From assembly GCF_001049735.1 (NCBI RefSeq), contig NZ_CVPC01000004.1, forward strand, positions 86,215 through 150,214: a stretch of DNA of 64,000 nucleotides, given 5' to 3'. The notes under the pieces are model-generated. The model did no database searches, was not told the DNA's origin, and saw only the letters and a program-made list of their open reading frames with translations. Shown here in pieces: positions 1 through 8,960 of this stretch. Each line of letters begins with the position of its first letter. The first letter of the stretch is position 1. Made by a program: the position numbers and the translations under genes. The DNA comes from Nereida ignava. GTDB taxonomy: Bacteria; Pseudomonadota; Alphaproteobacteria; Rhodobacterales; Rhodobacteraceae.

Positions 1-1
1 C

Positions 2-94
2 TATCAAAAAGCGCAGGGCCTTGATAGCGCACTTTTGTCCACCGCCGCCGCGCGGCAGTTGGGGCTCGCCCCAATTAAACGCGAACTACGGTGA
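2..94 (+). CDS. C-terminal end of an unidentified protein (partial)
   Basis: An open frame enters from the left edge and stops at TGA 92-94, giving about 30 residues that end in LAPIKRELR. It is followed closely by a hairpin that could terminate transcription from either side, which fits the 3' end of a convergent gene. The fragment is too short for me to name a family, and a chance open frame cannot be excluded. Confidence 0.35.
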   Translation, partial: YQKAQGLDSALLSTAAARQLGLAPIKRELR

Positions 95-104
95 TCCATA
101 AACC

Positions 105-147
105 AATAAAAAAGGCGCGCCAGAAATTGACGCGCCTTTTCAATTTT
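105..147. terminator. Bidirectional rho-independent terminator
   Basis: A perfect stem AAAAGGCGCG (110-119) pairs with CGCGCCTTTT (131-140) around an 11-base loop. It is followed by a T-rich run on both strands (CAATTTTT on plus, TTTTATTGG on minus). It lies just past the stop of the minus-strand degP gene and past the partial plus-strand frame, so it can serve both. Confidence 0.8.
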
Positions 148-163
148 TCACATCGTGCGATGA

Positions 164-1714
164 TTAGTCGTCTAGAGACAACGCCAAAAAGCGAGGCTGC
201 CCATCACGACGGATGAGGAGCAGTAGTGACGTCCGCCCAGCATCGCGTGCATCTGCAACACGGTCTTCAAAATCACCGACAGTCTCAAGCTTTTCTTGCC
301 CAGCCTCGGTGATCACATCGCCCGCACGTAGTCCCTTCGAAAACGCCTCAGACGCCTCATCAAGATCAACGACAGCCAGACCCGCCGCACCTTCACTTAG
401 TCCAAGCTCTTGACGCATATCATCGCTCAGTTCTGACAAAGTCATGCCGAGAATGTCCAAGCTGTCTGGCTCTTGCGGTGTATCATCGCCAGATGCGCTA
501 GCCGCTTCCGCCGCCTCACGACGGCCCAAAGTGACACGCAGCGTTTCACGGCTGCCGTCGCGTAGCACAACCACGCGGACCGTCTTGTCCACGTCGGTGT
601 TGCCCACACGGCGCACAAGGCCACGGGTGTCCTCAACTTCATCACCGTCGAAATTCAGAATAACGTCGCCTGCTTGAATACCCGCGTTCTTAGCCGGGCC
701 ATCTGGCACATCCGTGACAAGCGCCCCTTTCTCATTTTCAAGACCTTCAATCGCCGAAACCATATCAGGCGCGATGTCTTGGATACGCACACCCAACCAA
801 CCGCGACGGGTTTCGCCGTATTCTTTCAGTTGCGCCACAACGCGGGTCACAACGTCAGATGACATCGCAAAACCGATCCCGATTGACCCACCGTTTGGCG
901 ACAGGATCGCTGTGTTCACGCCAATCACTTCACCGTCCATATTGAACAATGGTCCGCCCGAATTGCCACGGTTGATCGCCGCATCTGTCTGGATGTAGTC
1001 ATCATAGCTTCCCTGAAGGGCACGATTACGCGCAGAAATAATGCCCGCAGAAACCGAGAACCCCTGCCCAAGCGGATTACCCATCGCAAGCACCCAATCA
1101 CCCACACGCGCGATGTTGCTGTCCCCAAACGGCACATGGCGCAGTGGCGTATCTGCATCAACTTTCAGAAGGGCGATATCAGTGTTCTTATCTGTCCCAA
1201 TCAGTTCTGCGTTCAACAACTCGGTCGGCTGGCCGTCGCCGGGGAAAAATTCAATCTGGATTTCATCAGCACCCTCAATGACGTGATTGTTGGTGACAAT
1301 GAACCCGTCCTCGGAAATCACAAAGCCAGATCCCAACGCAGACGATCGGCGGGGTCCGTTATTGCGGGGGCGGTTGTTGAAGAACTCTTCAAAAGGCGAG
1401 CCTTCAGGTACGATCCCTTGGGGACCGGTCCGGCCCGCGATAACTGTGGACGTGGTGATGTTGACCACTGCGGGGCTAATTTTCTCTGCCAAATCAGCAA
1501 AACTTGCAGGGGCGCTGCGGGCATTTGCTGGCATCGATGCCAACACAATTGCGCAGAACGCCAACAATGCCGTCAGGGCGACAGCAAACATCGGCAGGGA
1601 CATTTTTAGTTGGGTCGCTACTTTGACAGCACTTCGGGCAGGCTGTCTGCGGCTAGGAAGGTTTTTCGCCAAATACTGCAATGTAAACTCCTCGTTCGAC
1701 TGCATGTTTTGCAT
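164..1714 (-). CDS. degP: DegP/HtrA-family periplasmic serine endoprotease
   Basis: This is a periplasmic protease/chaperone that degrades misfolded envelope proteins. The 516-residue product has a basic N-terminus and a hydrophobic segment (about 39-60) ending at a signal-peptidase-like ANARSA. A trypsin-like domain follows with triad His144 (NNHVIEGA), Asp179 (NTDIALLKV) and Ser252 (RGNSGGPL), then two PDZ domains (about 295-400 and 420-510). All catalytic residues are present and the length is usual for two-PDZ HtrA proteins. It is the last gene of hflK-hflC-DUF2065-degP on the minus strand, 146 bases after DUF2065, with a hairpin between. Start choice is uncertain: ATG at 1714 and at 1705 both lack a strong ribosome site. 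DegQ-type naming is equally possible. Confidence 0.93.
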   Translation of the reverse strand: MQNMQSNEEFTLQYLAKNLPSRRQPARSAVKVATQLKMSLPMFAVALTALLAFCAIVLASMPANARSAPASFADLAEKISPAVVNITTSTVIAGRTGPQGIVPEGSPFEEFFNNRPRNNGPRRSSALGSGFVISEDGFIVTNNHVIEGADEIQIEFFPGDGQPTELLNAELIGTDKNTDIALLKVDADTPLRHVPFGDSNIARVGDWVLAMGNPLGQGFSVSAGIISARNRALQGSYDDYIQTDAAINRGNSGGPLFNMDGEVIGVNTAILSPNGGSIGIGFAMSSDVVTRVVAQLKEYGETRRGWLGVRIQDIAPDMVSAIEGLENEKGALVTDVPDGPAKNAGIQAGDVILNFDGDEVEDTRGLVRRVGNTDVDKTVRVVVLRDGSRETLRVTLGRREAAEAASASGDDTPQEPDSLDILGMTLSELSDDMRQELGLSEGAAGLAVVDLDEASEAFSKGLRAGDVITEAGQEKLETVGDFEDRVADARDAGRTSLLLLIRRDGQPRFLALSLDD

Positions 1715-1825
1715 AGGTCAGATTGCATCAAATGCGGGGACCGTTCCCGCTGTGAACTTAGAAGTAGGGACGTTTGTGCAAATGGCCAAGTCTTTGGGCC
1801 GGATATAACGGTGCTGTGACTATTG

Positions 1826-1848
1826 TTGCGCGGATTTACGCCGCGCAA
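1826..1848 (-). other. Hairpin between DUF2065 gene and degP
   Basis: TTGCGCGG (1826-1833) and CCGCGCAA (1841-1848) form a perfect 8-bp stem with a 7-base loop, 13 bases past the DUF2065 stop. There is no T-run on the minus strand, so it looks more like an attenuating or mRNA-processing stem than a classical terminator. It could set degP expression apart from hflKC. Confidence 0.4.
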
Positions 1849-1860
1849 AATCCGCCATTG

Positions 1861-2064
1861 TCACGATAAAAACCACAACAATCCAAGGCCACTGAGCATG
1901 GAAAGAAGGCCAATCAAACGGCGTGCTTCAAGGGGCATGTCGCGCAGCGCCTCTAAAAGTTGCTCCACTATTTTGGGAAAGAGCGCATAGACCAGCCCCT
2001 CCACAAAAAGCAAAAGGCCCAACCCCAAAAGAAGGAGCTGGGCCAATGTTAAATCAACAAACAC
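1861..2064 (-). CDS. DUF2065 (YjeT-like) small inner-membrane protein
   Basis: This 67-residue protein is almost entirely hydrophobic, with two predicted membrane helices (about 8-28 and 48-66) around a short polar loop containing Glu/Arg residues. It resembles the DUF2065/YjeT family, which also sits directly after hflC in enterobacteria. Here it begins 12 bases after the hflC stop on the same strand, so it is probably translated from the hflKC message. The position suggests a link to the HflKC complex, but no function is established for the family. Confidence 0.8.
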   Translation of the reverse strand: MFVDLTLAQLLLLGLGLLLFVEGLVYALFPKIVEQLLEALRDMPLEARRLIGLLSMLSGLGLLWFLS

Positions 2065-2076
2065 GAGGCGTTCGCC

Positions 2077-2961
2077 TTAGTTTGCCGATGCGCCCGTGTC
2101 GGAGCGCAAGTAGTTGAAAAACTCACTATCGGGAGACAACACGAGGGTCGAGTTACTGCCCTTGATTGCTTCTTCGTAAGCGGCAAGTGAGCGGTAGAAT
2201 TCAAAGAACTCCGGGTCCTTCGTGTAGGCTTCCGCAAAGATGCGGTTACGTTCCGCATCTGCTTCACCTTCAATGATCCGCGCATCTCGTGTCGCTTCAG
2301 CAATGATCTCATCGTATGTACGATCAGCAAGCGCACGCACACGTGATGCGGCCTCACGGCCACGGGCACGTTCGTCGGTTGCTTCACGGTCACGCTCGGC
2401 GATCATACGTTGCAGTGTCGCGTCAAAGTTTTGCTCAGGCAGGTTTGTCTGACGCAGGCGCACCTCAACAACCGCAAGACCCAACGCGTCCGCACGTGCG
2501 GCAGCTTGAACGCGAATGTTTTCCATCAAGGCACTCCGTTCAGGTGACAGAATAGTGTTGGATGTCACACCTTCTGAACCCAAAACCGCACGGATCTGAC
2601 CGTCAAGAATGTTTTCAAGCTGTGCTTCTGCTTCGCGCAGACCGCCAAATGAAACCGCTTGACGGAACTGGATGATGTCAGCAATCCGGTAGAGAACGAA
2701 CGCATCTACCTCCAAACGCCGGTCATCCGCAGGGGTGACCTCGATCGTGGGTGTTTGCAGCGACAAAATACGATCTTCGTAGCGCACGACTTCATCAAGA
2801 AGCGGCACTTTGAAGCCCAAACCTGGCTCTTCAACCACGTTCACGATCTGACCGAACCGCAGCACGAGTGCTTTGTTACGCTCATCAACAATGAAGATCG
2901 ACGAAAGGGCCGTTGCCACGACGATCACGAGAATAGGCAAGATATAAATATTCTTACGCAT
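2077..2961 (-). CDS. hflC: HflC, SPFH/prohibitin-domain subunit of the FtsH modulator
   Basis: HflC pairs with HflK in a membrane complex that surrounds and modulates the FtsH protease. The 294-residue protein has an N-terminal membrane anchor (about 5-25) and a band-7/SPFH domain with the characteristic ERNKALVLRFGQ start. A long alanine/glutamate/arginine-rich helical region (about 160-240) follows, as expected for stomatin-type assemblies. Its ATG overlaps the hflK stop by one base (TAATG on the minus strand), indicating translational coupling. Length and domain order are normal for the family. Confidence 0.95.
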   Translation of the reverse strand: MRKNIYILPILVIVVATALSSIFIVDERNKALVLRFGQIVNVVEEPGLGFKVPLLDEVVRYEDRILSLQTPTIEVTPADDRRLEVDAFVLYRIADIIQFRQAVSFGGLREAEAQLENILDGQIRAVLGSEGVTSNTILSPERSALMENIRVQAAARADALGLAVVEVRLRQTNLPEQNFDATLQRMIAERDREATDERARGREAASRVRALADRTYDEIIAEATRDARIIEGEADAERNRIFAEAYTKDPEFFEFYRSLAAYEEAIKGSNSTLVLSPDSEFFNYLRSDTGASAN

Positions 2962-4157
2962 TAGTTTGATCCTCCACGGCGCAGGTCATTGAGAGGCAGG
3001 TAAGGCACAACGCCTTGTCCACCACCGCTGCTGGTGTCTTCAAGAATGATCTTATCCACGTCACCCAAGACGCGCTCCATCGTCTCAAGGTAAAGACGGG
3101 TGCGGGTCACATCGGGGGCTTGCGCGTATTCAGTCAAAACGGATGAGAAGCGTGACGCCTCACCGATGGCGCCGTTCACTTGGCGCGCGCGATACGCTTC
3201 AGCTTCCTCTAGAACCCGCGCAGATTCACCACGTGCATCCGCAAGGCGTGCGTTTGCATAGGCGTCTGCTTGACGCTCAACGCGGTCACGCTCTTGTTCG
3301 GCGGCCTGAACATCGCGGAAAGCGTCAATAACGCTGACATTTCGGGTGTTACCGTCATTATCAGTTAGGGCGACCTGCTGGCTTGGCGGGTCCACTTTGT
3401 TGAAGTTGACACGCACAATGTTGATACCACTGTCGCGGTCATCAAGGGTACCTTGGATACGGGTGCGCACCTCGGCTTCAATCGCTGCACGGTCACGGTT
3501 CAAGATTGGCGCAAGTTCCGACTGTGCAATAACTTCGCGCATTGCCGCTTCCGAGATTGAAACGACTGATTGACGTGGATTAGCCAAGCTAAACAAGAAA
3601 TCTTGCGCGTTCTTGATGTTCCAAACCACTTGGAAATCAATATCGACGATGTTTTCATCAGTCGTCAGCATCAAGCCATTGTCGCCGTTTGTGCCACGAC
3701 CAACGCCAATGTCTTCGGTGCGGTTTGTGGTCACGTTGAACACTTCTGCTGTCACAAACGGCCATGGGGCAAAGTTTAGACCTTCGGTGCCAACACCGCG
3801 GAATTCACCCAAGAAAAGCTCAACGGACTGTTGTTCAGGACGGACCGTGTAAAACGATGCCATGCCCCACAGAACCAAACCAGCCAACGCGGCAAGGCCA
3901 AACGTACCGCGGGTCAGCATAGGCCCACCGCCTCCGGTGCCGTTGCCGCCTGAACCAGTGCCACCGCCTTTGCCACCCATCAGGACGCGCAACTGCTCTT
4001 GGCCTTTTTTCATCAGCTCATCAATTTCCGGGATTTGCGCGCCCTCGTTTGGACGCCGTCCACCGTTCCCACGGTTTCCGTCATTTCCCTGTCCACGGTC
4101 GTCGCCGCCGCGATTTCCGCCTCCGCCACCCCAAGGGCCGCCGTTATTTCCAGCCAT
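2961..4157 (-). CDS. hflK: HflK, SPFH-domain subunit of the FtsH modulator
   Basis: This is the partner of HflC in the FtsH-modulating complex. The 398-residue protein begins with a Gly/Asn-rich cytoplasmic tail (about 1-80) typical of HflK, followed by a membrane helix (about 84-105) and the band-7 domain (VRPEQQSVELFLGEF onward). A coiled-coil-prone Glu/Arg/Ala segment lies at about 270-345. It is the first gene of the hflKC-DUF2065-degP run and starts 87 bases after the gor stop. The Gly-rich tail gives the 3' half of the complementary strand long spurious open frames, which I disregard. Confidence 0.95.
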   Translation of the reverse strand: MAGNNGGPWGGGGGNRGGDDRGQGNDGNRGNGGRRPNEGAQIPEIDELMKKGQEQLRVLMGGKGGGTGSGGNGTGGGGPMLTRGTFGLAALAGLVLWGMASFYTVRPEQQSVELFLGEFRGVGTEGLNFAPWPFVTAEVFNVTTNRTEDIGVGRGTNGDNGLMLTTDENIVDIDFQVVWNIKNAQDFLFSLANPRQSVVSISEAAMREVIAQSELAPILNRDRAAIEAEVRTRIQGTLDDRDSGINIVRVNFNKVDPPSQQVALTDNDGNTRNVSVIDAFRDVQAAEQERDRVERQADAYANARLADARGESARVLEEAEAYRARQVNGAIGEASRFSSVLTEYAQAPDVTRTRLYLETMERVLGDVDKIILEDTSSGGGQGVVPYLPLNDLRRGGSN

Positions 4158-4244
4158 GTATGAAAAGCTCTCTTCGTTAAGTAATGGGTCGGTATGCCAC
4201 TCTATGTGGGCGATTGTGGCGTGATTTCAAGCAACTTCCGCCGA

Positions 4245-5600
4245 TCAAGTGCTGCGCACAGGCGTTTTCATTGTCACCAGTTCTTCCGACATGGTCGGGT
4301 GAACGGCGCATGTTTGGTCAAACTGCTCTTTTGTGGCGCCCATTTTCACGGCAATACCTGCCAGCTGGATCAACTCACCCGCGTGAGGCGCGACAATATG
4401 ACAGCCCAAAACAACCCGCGTTGCCTTTGAAACCACCAGTTTCATAAGAACTTTGCCTTGCCCTTCCGCGAACGCGGTTTGCATCGGACGGAACGAAGTC
4501 GAGTAGACCTCAATCGGCTCTTGCTTGGCCGCATCTTCCTCTGACAGGCCAACTGTGCCCATCTCAGGCTGTGTAAAGATCGCCGATGGGATCAACTCGT
4601 GATCTACGGCAGTTGGGTTGTCATTAAACACGGTTTCCACAAACGCCATACCTTCGCGGATCGCGACTGGCGTTAACTCTACACGCTTTGTGACGTCACC
4701 TACCGCATAAATATTTTCAACACTGGTGCGTGAAAACTTATCAACTGTAATCTGACCGCTTGAGCCTGTGGCAACCCCTGCCGCGGCGAGACCCAAGTTA
4801 TCTGTCAAGGGCCGGCGGCCCGTTGCAAACATCACCACATCAAACGTCGCATCAATACCGTGGGTGCCTTCGACAAAAATTCCCGCATCCGTTTTCTCAA
4901 GCGATGCAGCACTCGCGCCGGTGACCAAATCAACGCCTTTCTCGCGCATTCCTTCCGCCACCAAGTTGCGCGCTTCTTCATCAAAGCCGCGCAGGATTTG
5001 CTCGCCGCGATACCACTGGCTGACCTTTACACCGAGGCCGTTCATAATGCCCGCAAATTCAGACGCGATATAACCGCCGCCGATGATCAGCATCGTCTTG
5101 GGCAATGTCTCAACATGGAAAATATCGTCGCTGACAATGCCTAATTCGGCGCCAGCAATATCAGGCCGCGTTGGCGTACCGCCGGTCGCGATCAAAATAG
5201 TCTTTGCCGTGACACGTTCACCATCATTCAACTCAACTGTGTGCGGATCCACCAGCTTTGCAAAAGCGTCAAAGATTTTAACATCAGAATTGTCCAACAA
5301 GCGGCGGTAAATGCCCTCAAGGCGATCCAACTCCGCAACTAATTTGCCGTGAAACGTGCTCCAGTTGAAATCACCAGCGGTCACATCCCAACCATAATTG
5401 CGCGCGGCTTCAAACGTTTCGGGGTACTCTGATGCAAAGACCATCAGCTTTTTGGGTACGCACCCGCGGATCACACATGTACCGCCCAATCGAGACCCTT
5501 CGGCCAAAGCCACTTTGGCACCTGTTGCCGCCGCAACCCGTGCTGCTCGCACGCCGCCAGAACCGCCACCAATGACAAACAAGTCAAAATCATATGCCAT
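4245..5600 (-). CDS. gor: Glutathione-disulfide reductase
   Basis: The enzyme reduces glutathione disulfide with NADPH in the cytoplasm. From ATG 5600 the product is 451 residues: an FAD-binding GGGSGGVR motif near the N-terminus, the redox-active pair Cys42/Cys47 in GGTCVIRGCVPKK, an NADPH-binding GGGYIASE segment in the middle, and the C-terminal dimer-interface HPTMSEE with the catalytic His and Glu. The frame extends 12 codons upstream to 5636. I prefer 5600 because AAAAGGG lies at ribosome-site distance and MAYDFDLFVIGGG matches family N-termini. It lies between rpiA and hflK on the same strand. Confidence 0.93.
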   Translation of the reverse strand: MAYDFDLFVIGGGSGGVRAARVAAATGAKVALAEGSRLGGTCVIRGCVPKKLMVFASEYPETFEAARNYGWDVTAGDFNWSTFHGKLVAELDRLEGIYRRLLDNSDVKIFDAFAKLVDPHTVELNDGERVTAKTILIATGGTPTRPDIAGAELGIVSDDIFHVETLPKTMLIIGGGYIASEFAGIMNGLGVKVSQWYRGEQILRGFDEEARNLVAEGMREKGVDLVTGASAASLEKTDAGIFVEGTHGIDATFDVVMFATGRRPLTDNLGLAAAGVATGSSGQITVDKFSRTSVENIYAVGDVTKRVELTPVAIREGMAFVETVFNDNPTAVDHELIPSAIFTQPEMGTVGLSEEDAAKQEPIEVYSTSFRPMQTAFAEGQGKVLMKLVVSKATRVVLGCHIVAPHAGELIQLAGIAVKMGATKEQFDQTCAVHPTMSEELVTMKTPVRST

Positions 5601-5779
5601 TCGACGGCCCTTTTCTTTTTGTTCAGTAACACACAAGCAGTGTCACCACCTGCGCGTTTTCATTTTATGTCCTGCACCAGTGTGCACACGGCCGCTTGGC
5701 AAGCGCAAGCCGCGCGCGCTATCGATCACAGAGTTGAGAGCGCGCCATGCACCCCGTCATTTCCGAATAGGGCTAACAA

Positions 5780-6565
5780 TTAGCCCAGATCGGCAAACAG
5801 GTTTTCATGTTCCATCAGATCGACGCTGTCATGTTCAACGGTACCACTAGAAATGTCTGTCACCTCAACGCGGCCATCACCGTGCCCCACGACAACGACA
5901 TCACAAATATCGATAAACAGCCCGTTTTCCACAACGCCCGGAATTTGGTTCATCACAAGGCTCAACTGGCGGGGATTGCCGATGCGCTCAAGATGCAGAT
6001 CAAGAATGTGGTTGCCCTCATCCGTTACGAACGGCGCGTCACCATTCATCCGTAGCGCAGTTGTGCGACCCAAAACGTCCATGCCAACCAGCGTTTCTTC
6101 CACGAGGGTTTTTGTGGTTTGCCAGCCGAACGGGATCACCTCGAGCGGCAGTGGAAACGCGCCGAGGGTGTCTACTTTCTTGGCTGCATCCGCAATCACG
6201 ATCATGCGGTCGCTGGCCGTGGCCACAACTTTTTCCTGCAAATGCGCGCCGCCGCCCCCTTTGATAAGGCTTAGGTCCGCATCATATTCATCCGCACCAT
6301 CGATGGTCAGGTCCAACCACTTGGCCTCATCAAGGGTGACCACTTCAATGCCCAGACTTTGGGCAAGTGCTGCGGTTCTGCTTGATGTGGGAACGCCCTT
6401 AATTTTGAGACCGTCGTTTTTCACGCGCTCTCCAAGGCAACGCACCATCCACGCCGCAGTTGATCCGGTCCCCAGACCGACACGCATTCCGGTTTCAACG
6501 AAATCACTCGCGCGCTTGGCCGAGACAAACTTGGCCTTCTCGATGGGTGACAATTCAGCGGGCAT
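5780..6565 (-). CDS. rpiA: Ribose-5-phosphate isomerase A
   Basis: RpiA interconverts ribose 5-phosphate and ribulose 5-phosphate in the pentose phosphate pathway. The 261-residue product shows the family blocks VGLGTGSTAAWMV near the N-terminus, DGADEYD (catalytic acid region) and KGGGGAHLQEK (substrate-binding Lys) in the middle. The start at ATG 6565 is set by AAGGAGC seven bases upstream. The frame is open up to 6715, but the extra 50 residues are Arg-rich and unlike the family. It is divergent from sdaA across 190 bases and is followed by gor on the same strand. Confidence 0.93.
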   Translation of the reverse strand: MPAELSPIEKAKFVSAKRASDFVETGMRVGLGTGSTAAWMVRCLGERVKNDGLKIKGVPTSSRTAALAQSLGIEVVTLDEAKWLDLTIDGADEYDADLSLIKGGGGAHLQEKVVATASDRMIVIADAAKKVDTLGAFPLPLEVIPFGWQTTKTLVEETLVGMDVLGRTTALRMNGDAPFVTDEGNHILDLHLERIGNPRQLSLVMNQIPGVVENGLFIDICDVVVVGHGDGRVEVTDISSGTVEHDSVDLMEHENLFADLG

Positions 6566-6755
6566 GGCAGTGCTCCTTATCTTTGCTGTTGCGCCGTCTA
6601 TAAATCGCATCGGCCAAAGGTGCGAGCGGGTTTTGTACACAGCATTCAACAAGTCTGCGCCGCGCTTGATCCAAGCCCTCCGCCTCTGACCGAATGGCCC
6701 TTTGAAACGTCGCAATCAGACGTCCGCTTCGCCCTTAAGCAAGTATCACTTACAT

Positions 6756-8129
6756 ATGTTTTTATCTGTCTTTGATATGTTCAAAGTGGGCATCGGCCCA
6801 TCTTCGTCTCACACAATGGGACCGATGGTTGCGGCTGCGCGCTTTTTGGACATGCTGCGCGCGGCTCCGTTCACAGCTCACGGGCTTAAGGCCTCTTTGC
6901 ACGGCTCACTCGCCTTTACAGGCGCAGGTCACGCAACAGACCGCGCGACCATTCTTGGGCTGGCGGGCTTTTTGCCTGACACCTACGACGAGGCCAAAGC
7001 CGAGGCGGCGCTTACGGCGATCAACGCGGACAAGGAAGTCATCAATGATGGCCTACCAAATTTGCATTTTGATCCTGCCTCGGATCTGATTTTTGACTAT
7101 GACACCCGCCTGACAGGTCACGCCAACGGAATGCGCCTGCAAGCCACCGATGCGCAGGGCGATATTATCTTGTCGCAGGTCTTTTACTCTATTGGCGGTG
7201 GATTTGTTCTCACCGAAGAAGAGCTTGCAAGTGGTGCTGCGACCGAAGAAGGCGCGCCCGTGCCCTACCCGTTCAAATCCGCCAACGAGATGATGGAAAT
7301 GTCCGCGCAATCGGGCAAAACCATCGCCCAAATGAAAGAGGCCAATGAGCTTTCGCGCCGCCCCCGCGCGGACCTTGAAGCAGGCCTTACGCGCCTTTGG
7401 GACGTTATGAATGACTGTATTGATCGCGGGCTTGCCCGTGACGGCATCTTGCCCGGTGGTTTATCTGTGAAACGACGCGCCAAAAATATCCATGAAAAAT
7501 TGTTGGCCGAACGCGGAATGAATCTGAATGCGCCGCACACGATCAACGACTGGATGAGCGTCTACGCAATGGCCGTAAATGAAGAAAACGCGGCCGGTGG
7601 ACAGGTGGTCACAGCGCCCACCAATGGGGCCGCCGGCGTTGTGCCGGCAACCATACGCTACTACCTCGATCACGTGCCTGGCGCATCTGTCAGCCGCGTA
7701 CCGGAATTTTTGCTGACCGCTGCGGCGATTGGCGGTTTGGTGAAATTCAATGCGTCAATTTCGGGCGCAGAAGCGGGCTGTCAGGCCGAAGTAGGTAGCG
7801 CCGCCGCAATGGCCGCCGCTGGCCTGACGGCTGTTTTAGGTGGCACGACTGAGCAAATCGAAAACGCCGCAGAAATCGCACTTGAGCATCACTTGGGCAT
7901 GACCTGCGATCCGGTGCGTGGCTTGGTTCAGGTGCCCTGCATTGAGCGTAATGGCCTTGGCGCGATCAAGGCCGTGTCTGCGGCATCACTATCGATGCGC
8001 GGCGATGGAACACATCTCGTCCCGCTTGACGCGGCGATTGAGACCATGCGCCAGACGGGTGCGGATATGTCAGAGAAATACAAAGAAACGTCTCTCGGCG
8101 GTCTGGCCGTCAATATTCCGAACTGCTGA
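6756..8129 (+). CDS. sdaA: L-serine ammonia-lyase (single-chain, iron-sulfur)
   Basis: The enzyme deaminates L-serine to pyruvate and ammonia using a [4Fe-4S] cluster. The 457-residue protein contains the beta-domain signature [10 protein letters not shown] close to the N-terminus. Further on are the alpha-domain [12 protein letters not shown], the cysteine-bearing [16 protein letters not shown], and [12 protein letters not shown] with two further cysteines, consistent with cluster ligands. Length matches one-chain SdaA/SdaB enzymes. I place the start at ATG 6756, where homology-like sequence begins ([18 protein letters not shown]). No clear ribosome site precedes it, so an upstream start (6702) remains possible. 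Confidence 0.93.
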   Translation: MFLSVFDMFKVGIGPSSSHTMGPMVAAARFLDMLRAAPFTAHGLKASLHGSLAFTGAGHATDRATILGLAGFLPDTYDEAKAEAALTAINADKEVINDGLPNLHFDPASDLIFDYDTRLTGHANGMRLQATDAQGDIILSQVFYSIGGGFVLTEEELASGAATEEGAPVPYPFKSANEMMEMSAQSGKTIAQMKEANELSRRPRADLEAGLTRLWDVMNDCIDRGLARDGILPGGLSVKRRAKNIHEKLLAERGMNLNAPHTINDWMSVYAMAVNEENAAGGQVVTAPTNGAAGVVPATIRYYLDHVPGASVSRVPEFLLTAAAIGGLVKFNASISGAEAGCQAEVGSAAAMAAAGLTAVLGGTTEQIENAAEIALEHHLGMTCDPVRGLVQVPCIERNGLGAIKAVSAASLSMRGDGTHLVPLDAAIETMRQTGADMSEKYKETSLGGLAVNIPNC

Positions 8130-8149
8130 CCACAACCCGTTTCAAGCAC

Positions 8150-8821
8150 CTACCAGCTGGGTGCGGCACGTAATGCATCCGCCAGCACATAGATCAGCGT
8201 ACGGGGCAAAATAAGCAACATTTTGGGATCGTATGTTTCGATTGTGACGGCGCCGCCCAAAGCCTCGTTCGAGGTGCCGATAGCGCTGTCGGGACTAAAA
8301 CGAATGCCATCAAGCGCCCACTTCAGCCCAGTCGAGCTTGCCCGTGCGGGTCCCATCGGAAACAGTGAAACCCGCGTTTGCGCCGTCACATCCCTAAAAT
8401 CAAGACGCGCTGGCGCAAGACAAACCGTATCGACCTCGCCCACCACGATGCAGCGAGACTTGGGTGCTTTTACAAGGCCGCTAAGCACAGCAAGGCTGTG
8501 ATCCATGCGCGCGCCCGTAAACCCGATGGCATAGATAAGCGGCGCATCGATATTGCGCAGCGCTTTGTCGAAATCCGTAGTGTCTTGCTCGGACACTGCA
8601 ATGACCCGATCCGCGAGTTTGTCATGGCCGGCTCCGCTGATACTGTCCAGATCGCCGATCACAAAATCAGGTGTCACGCGATTGGCCAAGGCTGCATCCG
8701 CCCCGCCATCCACAGCCACAACGCAACCACACTTAGACGCTAAAGACCAATCATCGCGATGAGTCGTACCACCACCAACAAGTAAAACGGGAGCGTTTTG
8801 TGAAACAATTGCTTTGGACAT
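8150..8821 (-). CDS. Thiamine pyrophosphokinase
   Basis: Transfers pyrophosphate from ATP to thiamine to give the cofactor thiamine diphosphate. The 223-residue protein carries the family motifs in order: DGGAD (38-42), GDLDS (56-60), QDTTDFDKAL (79-88), GARMDHSL (103-110), and GTSNE in the C-terminal substrate-binding domain. It converges on sdaA with about 20 bases between stops and is divergent from the large acidic protein gene. No TPP riboswitch is visible in the 139 bases upstream. Confidence 0.9.
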   Translation of the reverse strand: MSKAIVSQNAPVLLVGGGTTHRDDWSLASKCGCVVAVDGGADAALANRVTPDFVIGDLDSISGAGHDKLADRVIAVSEQDTTDFDKALRNIDAPLIYAIGFTGARMDHSLAVLSGLVKAPKSRCIVVGEVDTVCLAPARLDFRDVTAQTRVSLFPMGPARASSTGLKWALDGIRFSPDSAIGTSNEALGGAVTIETYDPKMLLILPRTLIYVLADALRAAPSW

Positions 8822-8960
8822 TTAACATTACTGCCTAAGTTGGAAACAGATCACAATTCTGCCTTGAAATAATACCGCCATCAACGCGGCATTGTTCAAA
8901 TTTGACACATGTATCACGTTAAACCGTTCCCCGCTGGATTACAAAGAAAGCGAGTACACC

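Noticed and set aside
5853..6689. 278-residue plus-strand open frame across rpiA
   Set aside because: Antisense shadow of rpiA with Ser/Pro/Arg-rich composition and no family resemblance.
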